Both the position numbers and the translations under genes were made by a program. A stretch of 64,000 nucleotides of DNA, taken from Meiothermus granaticius NBRC 107808. Lineage in GTDB: Bacteria; Deinococcota; Deinococci; Deinococcales; Thermaceae. Positions within the stretch are counted from its first letter, which is position 1, and every line of letters starts with the position of its first letter. Shown in pieces: positions 61,623-64,000 of this stretch. The notes under the pieces were generated by a model. That model searched no databases. It was not told the DNA's origin and saw only the letters and a program-made list of their open reading frames with translations. The stretch is from assembly GCF_003574355.1 (NCBI RefSeq), contig NZ_QWLB01000007.1, forward strand, positions 32,056 to 96,055. Direction: 5' to 3'.

Positions 61623-63005
61623 CTAGATGTGAATGGGTTTTCCGCCTACGGCCATGGCGGCTTCTTTGAGCGCCTCGGCTAAGGTGGGGTGGGCGTGCGA
61701 GGCTCGAGCGAGGTCCTCCGCGGAAGCCTGGAAGGCCAGCGCCACCGCGGCCTCGGCGATCAGGTCACCGGCCCGAGGCCCCAGGATGTGGATGCCCAGA
61801 ATCCGGTCGGTATCGCGATGCGCCAACACTTTGGCAAACCCCTCGGTGTCGTTCATAGCCCGGGCCCGGCCGTTGGCGGAAAAGGGGAAGGTTCCTTTGG
61901 TATAGGGGAGGCCTTCGGCCTGGAGTTCCTCCTCGCTTTTGCCCACCGAGGCGATCTCGGGGTGGGTGTAGACCACGTTGGGGATGGAGTTGTAATCCAC
62001 GTGGCCGTAGCCGGTGACCATGAATTCGGCCGCAGCGATGCCTTCCTCTTCGGCTTTATGGGCCAGCATCGGCCCGGCAATCACATCGCCGATGGCGAAG
62101 ATGTGGGGCAGCCGGGTCTGGTAATGGGCATTGACCGGGATCCGACCTTTGGGATCGGGCTCGAGCCCGATAACCTCGAGCCCCAGCCCATCGGTGTTGG
62201 GGATCCTCCCGGTCGCCAGCAGCACCCGCTCCGCCCGCAAGGGCTCGCCGCCCTCGTACTCCACCACGCCCTGGCCGTTTTGGGCATAGGCCCGGGTCAC
62301 TCGAACCCCGGTGCGGATCTCCATGCCCTGTTTCCGAAACACCCGCTCGGCGGCCTTGGCCAGCTCCCCGTCCATCCCGCCCAACAGCCGGGGCAGGTAT
62401 TCCAGTACTGTTACCTTGGCTCCCAGGCGGTTCCACACCGAGCCCAGCTCGAGGCCAATCACCCCGCCGCCGATCACCACCAGGGTTTCGGGTACTTTGG
62501 GGTAGGCGATGGCCTGGTCAGAGGTTCCGAGGATGTCGTAATCCAGCTCCACCCCGCTCAGGGGGGCTACCTTGGAACCGGTGGCCAGAATGAAGCGCTC
62601 CGCCTCGAGCTCCTGGACTTCCTCTGGCCCCTCCACCACAATCGTGTGGGGCCCGGTAAAGCGGGCATGGCCGTGATAGCGGGTGACCTTGTTCTTCTTG
62701 AACAGGAAGTTGACCCCGTCGGTATTGGCCTTGACCACTTTTTCCTTGAAAGCCATCAGCCCCGGCAGGTCCAGCTCAGCCCCGGCAATCCGCACCCCGA
62801 TGACCTGATTCATCTCCACCGCGTGAATCTTCTCGGTACTGTCGAGCAGGGCTTTGGAGGGAATACACCCTACCCGCAGGCAGGTGCCCCCTAGGGCCGG
62901 TTCCTTCTCGACGCAGGCCACCTCGAGACCCAGTTGGGCGGCCTTAATGGCCGCTACGTACCCCCCTGGCCCGGCTCCAATCACGATGAGTTGATGTTTT
63001 GGCAT
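61623..63005 (-). CDS. lpdA: Dihydrolipoyl dehydrogenase
   Basis: A 460-residue flavoenzyme (E3) of 2-oxoacid dehydrogenase complexes. Motifs are LIVIGAGPGGYVAAIKAAQLG (FAD), GGTCLRVGCIPSKALL (redox pair C-x4-C), VVIGGGVIGLELGSVWNRLG (NAD), FAIGDVIAGPMLAHKAEEEG, and SHAHPTLAEALKEAA with the catalytic His-Pro at the dimer interface. ATG 63005 gives the usual start MPKHQLIVIGAG with GAGG seven bases upstream; the frame could start at 63023. It follows sucB by 35 bases on the same strand. Confidence 0.96.
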   Translation of the reverse strand: MPKHQLIVIGAGPGGYVAAIKAAQLGLEVACVEKEPALGGTCLRVGCIPSKALLDSTEKIHAVEMNQVIGVRIAGAELDLPGLMAFKEKVVKANTDGVNFLFKKNKVTRYHGHARFTGPHTIVVEGPEEVQELEAERFILATGSKVAPLSGVELDYDILGTSDQAIAYPKVPETLVVIGGGVIGLELGSVWNRLGAKVTVLEYLPRLLGGMDGELAKAAERVFRKQGMEIRTGVRVTRAYAQNGQGVVEYEGGEPLRAERVLLATGRIPNTDGLGLEVIGLEPDPKGRIPVNAHYQTRLPHIFAIGDVIAGPMLAHKAEEEGIAAAEFMVTGYGHVDYNSIPNVVYTHPEIASVGKSEEELQAEGLPYTKGTFPFSANGRARAMNDTEGFAKVLAHRDTDRILGIHILGPRAGDLIAEAAVALAFQASAEDLARASHAHPTLAEALKEAAMAVGGKPIHI

Positions 63006-63040
63006 GAGACAACCTCGCTCCAAGCCTCAGGTGACCTGTA

Positions 63041-64000
63041 CTAAACTTCTAGGGCCAGCCGGACCGGATTTTCAATCAGCTCTTTGACCCGTTTGAGAAA
63101 GGTCACCGCCTCGCGCCCATCCACCACCCGGTGGTCGTAGGAGAGGGCCAGGTTCATCATCGGGCGGATCACCACCTGCCCCCCCTTGGCTACGGGACGC
63201 TCGACGATGGCGTGCATCCCCAGGATCCCCACCTGCGGCGGGTTGAGGATGGGGGTGGAGTTCAAGGAGCCATAGATCCCCCCGTTGGTGATGGTGAAGG
63301 TACCCCCCATCAGCTCCTCGGGTTTGATCTTCTTGCTGCGCACCCGCTCGCCATAGTCGGCGATGGTGGCCTCAATCTGGGCCATGCTGAGCCGGTCGGC
63401 GTCACGGATCACCGGTACCACCAGCCCCTCGCCCCCCCCTACGGCGATGCCGATATCGTAGTAGCGGTGGTACACCAGGTTGGCGCCCTGGATTTCGGCG
63501 TTGAGCTGGGGGATTTCCTGCAGGGCTTGGGTCACCGCCTTGACAAAGAAGCTCATAAAGCCCAGCTTCATCCCGTACTTCTTCTGAAAGCCTTCGCCGT
63601 ACTCCTTGCGCAGCTCCATCACGCTCCCCATATCGGCCTCGTTGAAGGTGGTGAGCATGGCGGTGTTTTGCTTGGCCGAGAGCAGCCGCTCGGCAATTCG
63701 GCGGCGCAAGGGGGTCATGGGTACCACATCGTCCTTGCGCTCGCCAGGGGCTGAGGGGATGAGGGGAATGGTAGGGGAAGGCTTAGGGCTGGGAGCCGGG
63801 ACCGGGGCCGACTTGGCCTCGGCAGCCCGCTGGGCGTCTTCCTTCAGAAGGCGCCCCCCTGGGCCACTGGGCTGAACCTGAGCTGCACTGAGCCCGGCCT
63901 GGGCCAGGATTCGCTCCGCTGCGGGCATCACCCTGGGCTCGGCCACCGCGGCGGCCCCGCCCCCTTGGCTGGGCGCAGGGGGTTCGACGCTAGCGGGGGG
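63041..64000 (-). CDS. sucB: 2-Oxoglutarate dehydrogenase E2 (dihydrolipoamide succinyltransferase), 3' part
   Basis: The frame is open to the window edge, so only the last 319 residues are seen: a proline/alanine linker, a peripheral-subunit-binding domain ([33 protein letters not shown]) and the catalytic domain. Diagnostic stretches are [37 protein letters not shown] and the active site [19 protein letters not shown] (HRxxDG), closest in look to SucB rather than pyruvate E2. The lipoyl domain is outside the window. lpdA lies directly downstream. Confidence 0.92.
   Translation of the reverse strand, partial: PPASVEPPAPSQGGGAAAVAEPRVMPAAERILAQAGLSAAQVQPSGPGGRLLKEDAQRAAEAKSAPVPAPSPKPSPTIPLIPSAPGERKDDVVPMTPLRRRIAERLLSAKQNTAMLTTFNEADMGSVMELRKEYGEGFQKKYGMKLGFMSFFVKAVTQALQEIPQLNAEIQGANLVYHRYYDIGIAVGGGEGLVVPVIRDADRLSMAQIEATIADYGERVRSKKIKPEELMGGTFTITNGGIYGSLNSTPILNPPQVGILGMHAIVERPVAKGGQVVIRPMMNLALSYDHRVVDGREAVTFLKRVKELIENPVRLALEV

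Noticed and set aside
61689..62894. 401-codon open frame opposite lpdA
   Set aside because: Antisense to a gene with all E3 motifs; the frame is rich in Gly, His and Gln, as expected from reverse reading.

Overview
The window is about 63-65% GC chromosomal DNA that looks like the Meiothermus branch of the Thermaceae (Meiothermus, Calidithermus or Allomeiothermus). I infer this from the protein set (SpoVS, bactofilin/M23 pair, Thermus-like CysS, YidC and AccA/AccD), the rpmH-rnpA-yidD-yidC order, and a very large excess of the palindrome CTCGAG in all reading frames. There is no CRISPR array, insertion sequence, integrase or rRNA operon. Nearly all of it is coding, on both strands, and no gene-free stretch exceeds 300 bases.

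Layout: 1-2574 is the end of a suf iron-sulfur operon (sufB, sufD) with a small Rieske protein. 2652-5438 holds two permeases of a BMP-type nucleoside ABC transporter. 5468-11292 carries cysS, a START-like protein, recX, a phosphoesterase, small regulatory or hypothetical genes, a CPBP protease, a membrane zinc protease with an apparently non-AUG start, and spoVS. 11554-16053 is gltB. 16123-18587 is yidC, yidD, rnpA, rpmH and a divergent tRNA-Arg(UCU).

18722-30447 is a divergent accessory cluster. A minus-strand operon encodes a dipeptide-type ABC importer without ATPases, a ketopantoate-reductase-like enzyme, a Gfo/Idh oxidoreductase and a DUF885 protein. A plus-strand operon encodes a second DUF885 protein, an IclR regulator, a D-2-hydroxyacid dehydrogenase and a creatinase-like M24 protein. 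I read it as a dedicated uptake-and-breakdown system for an unidentified small amide or peptide, and it is my best candidate for something undescribed.

30500-44303 is a purine breakdown region: uraD, membrane urate oxidase puuD, a LysE exporter, uraH, allantoate amidohydrolase, a transsulfuration enzyme, a three-subunit xanthine-dehydrogenase-type molybdenum enzyme, YbjQ, CoxD- and CoxE-like maturation proteins, a cytochrome P460 and a BMP nucleoside-binding protein. Xanthine to allantoate is covered except for allantoinase.

44572-64000 is mostly housekeeping: two rhodaneses, an unknown 446-residue protein, divIVA, yggS, purine nucleoside phosphorylase, gmk, a cyclase/ATPase/TPR signalling protein, an acetyltransferase, a CaiB-type CoA transferase, yebC, uridine phosphorylase, two M23 peptidases around a bactofilin, accD, accA, lpdA and the 3' part of sucB. 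A recurring regulatory feature is a TANNNT -10 box 6-7 bases before the start codon, the arrangement expected for leaderless mRNAs; I see it at about a dozen genes.
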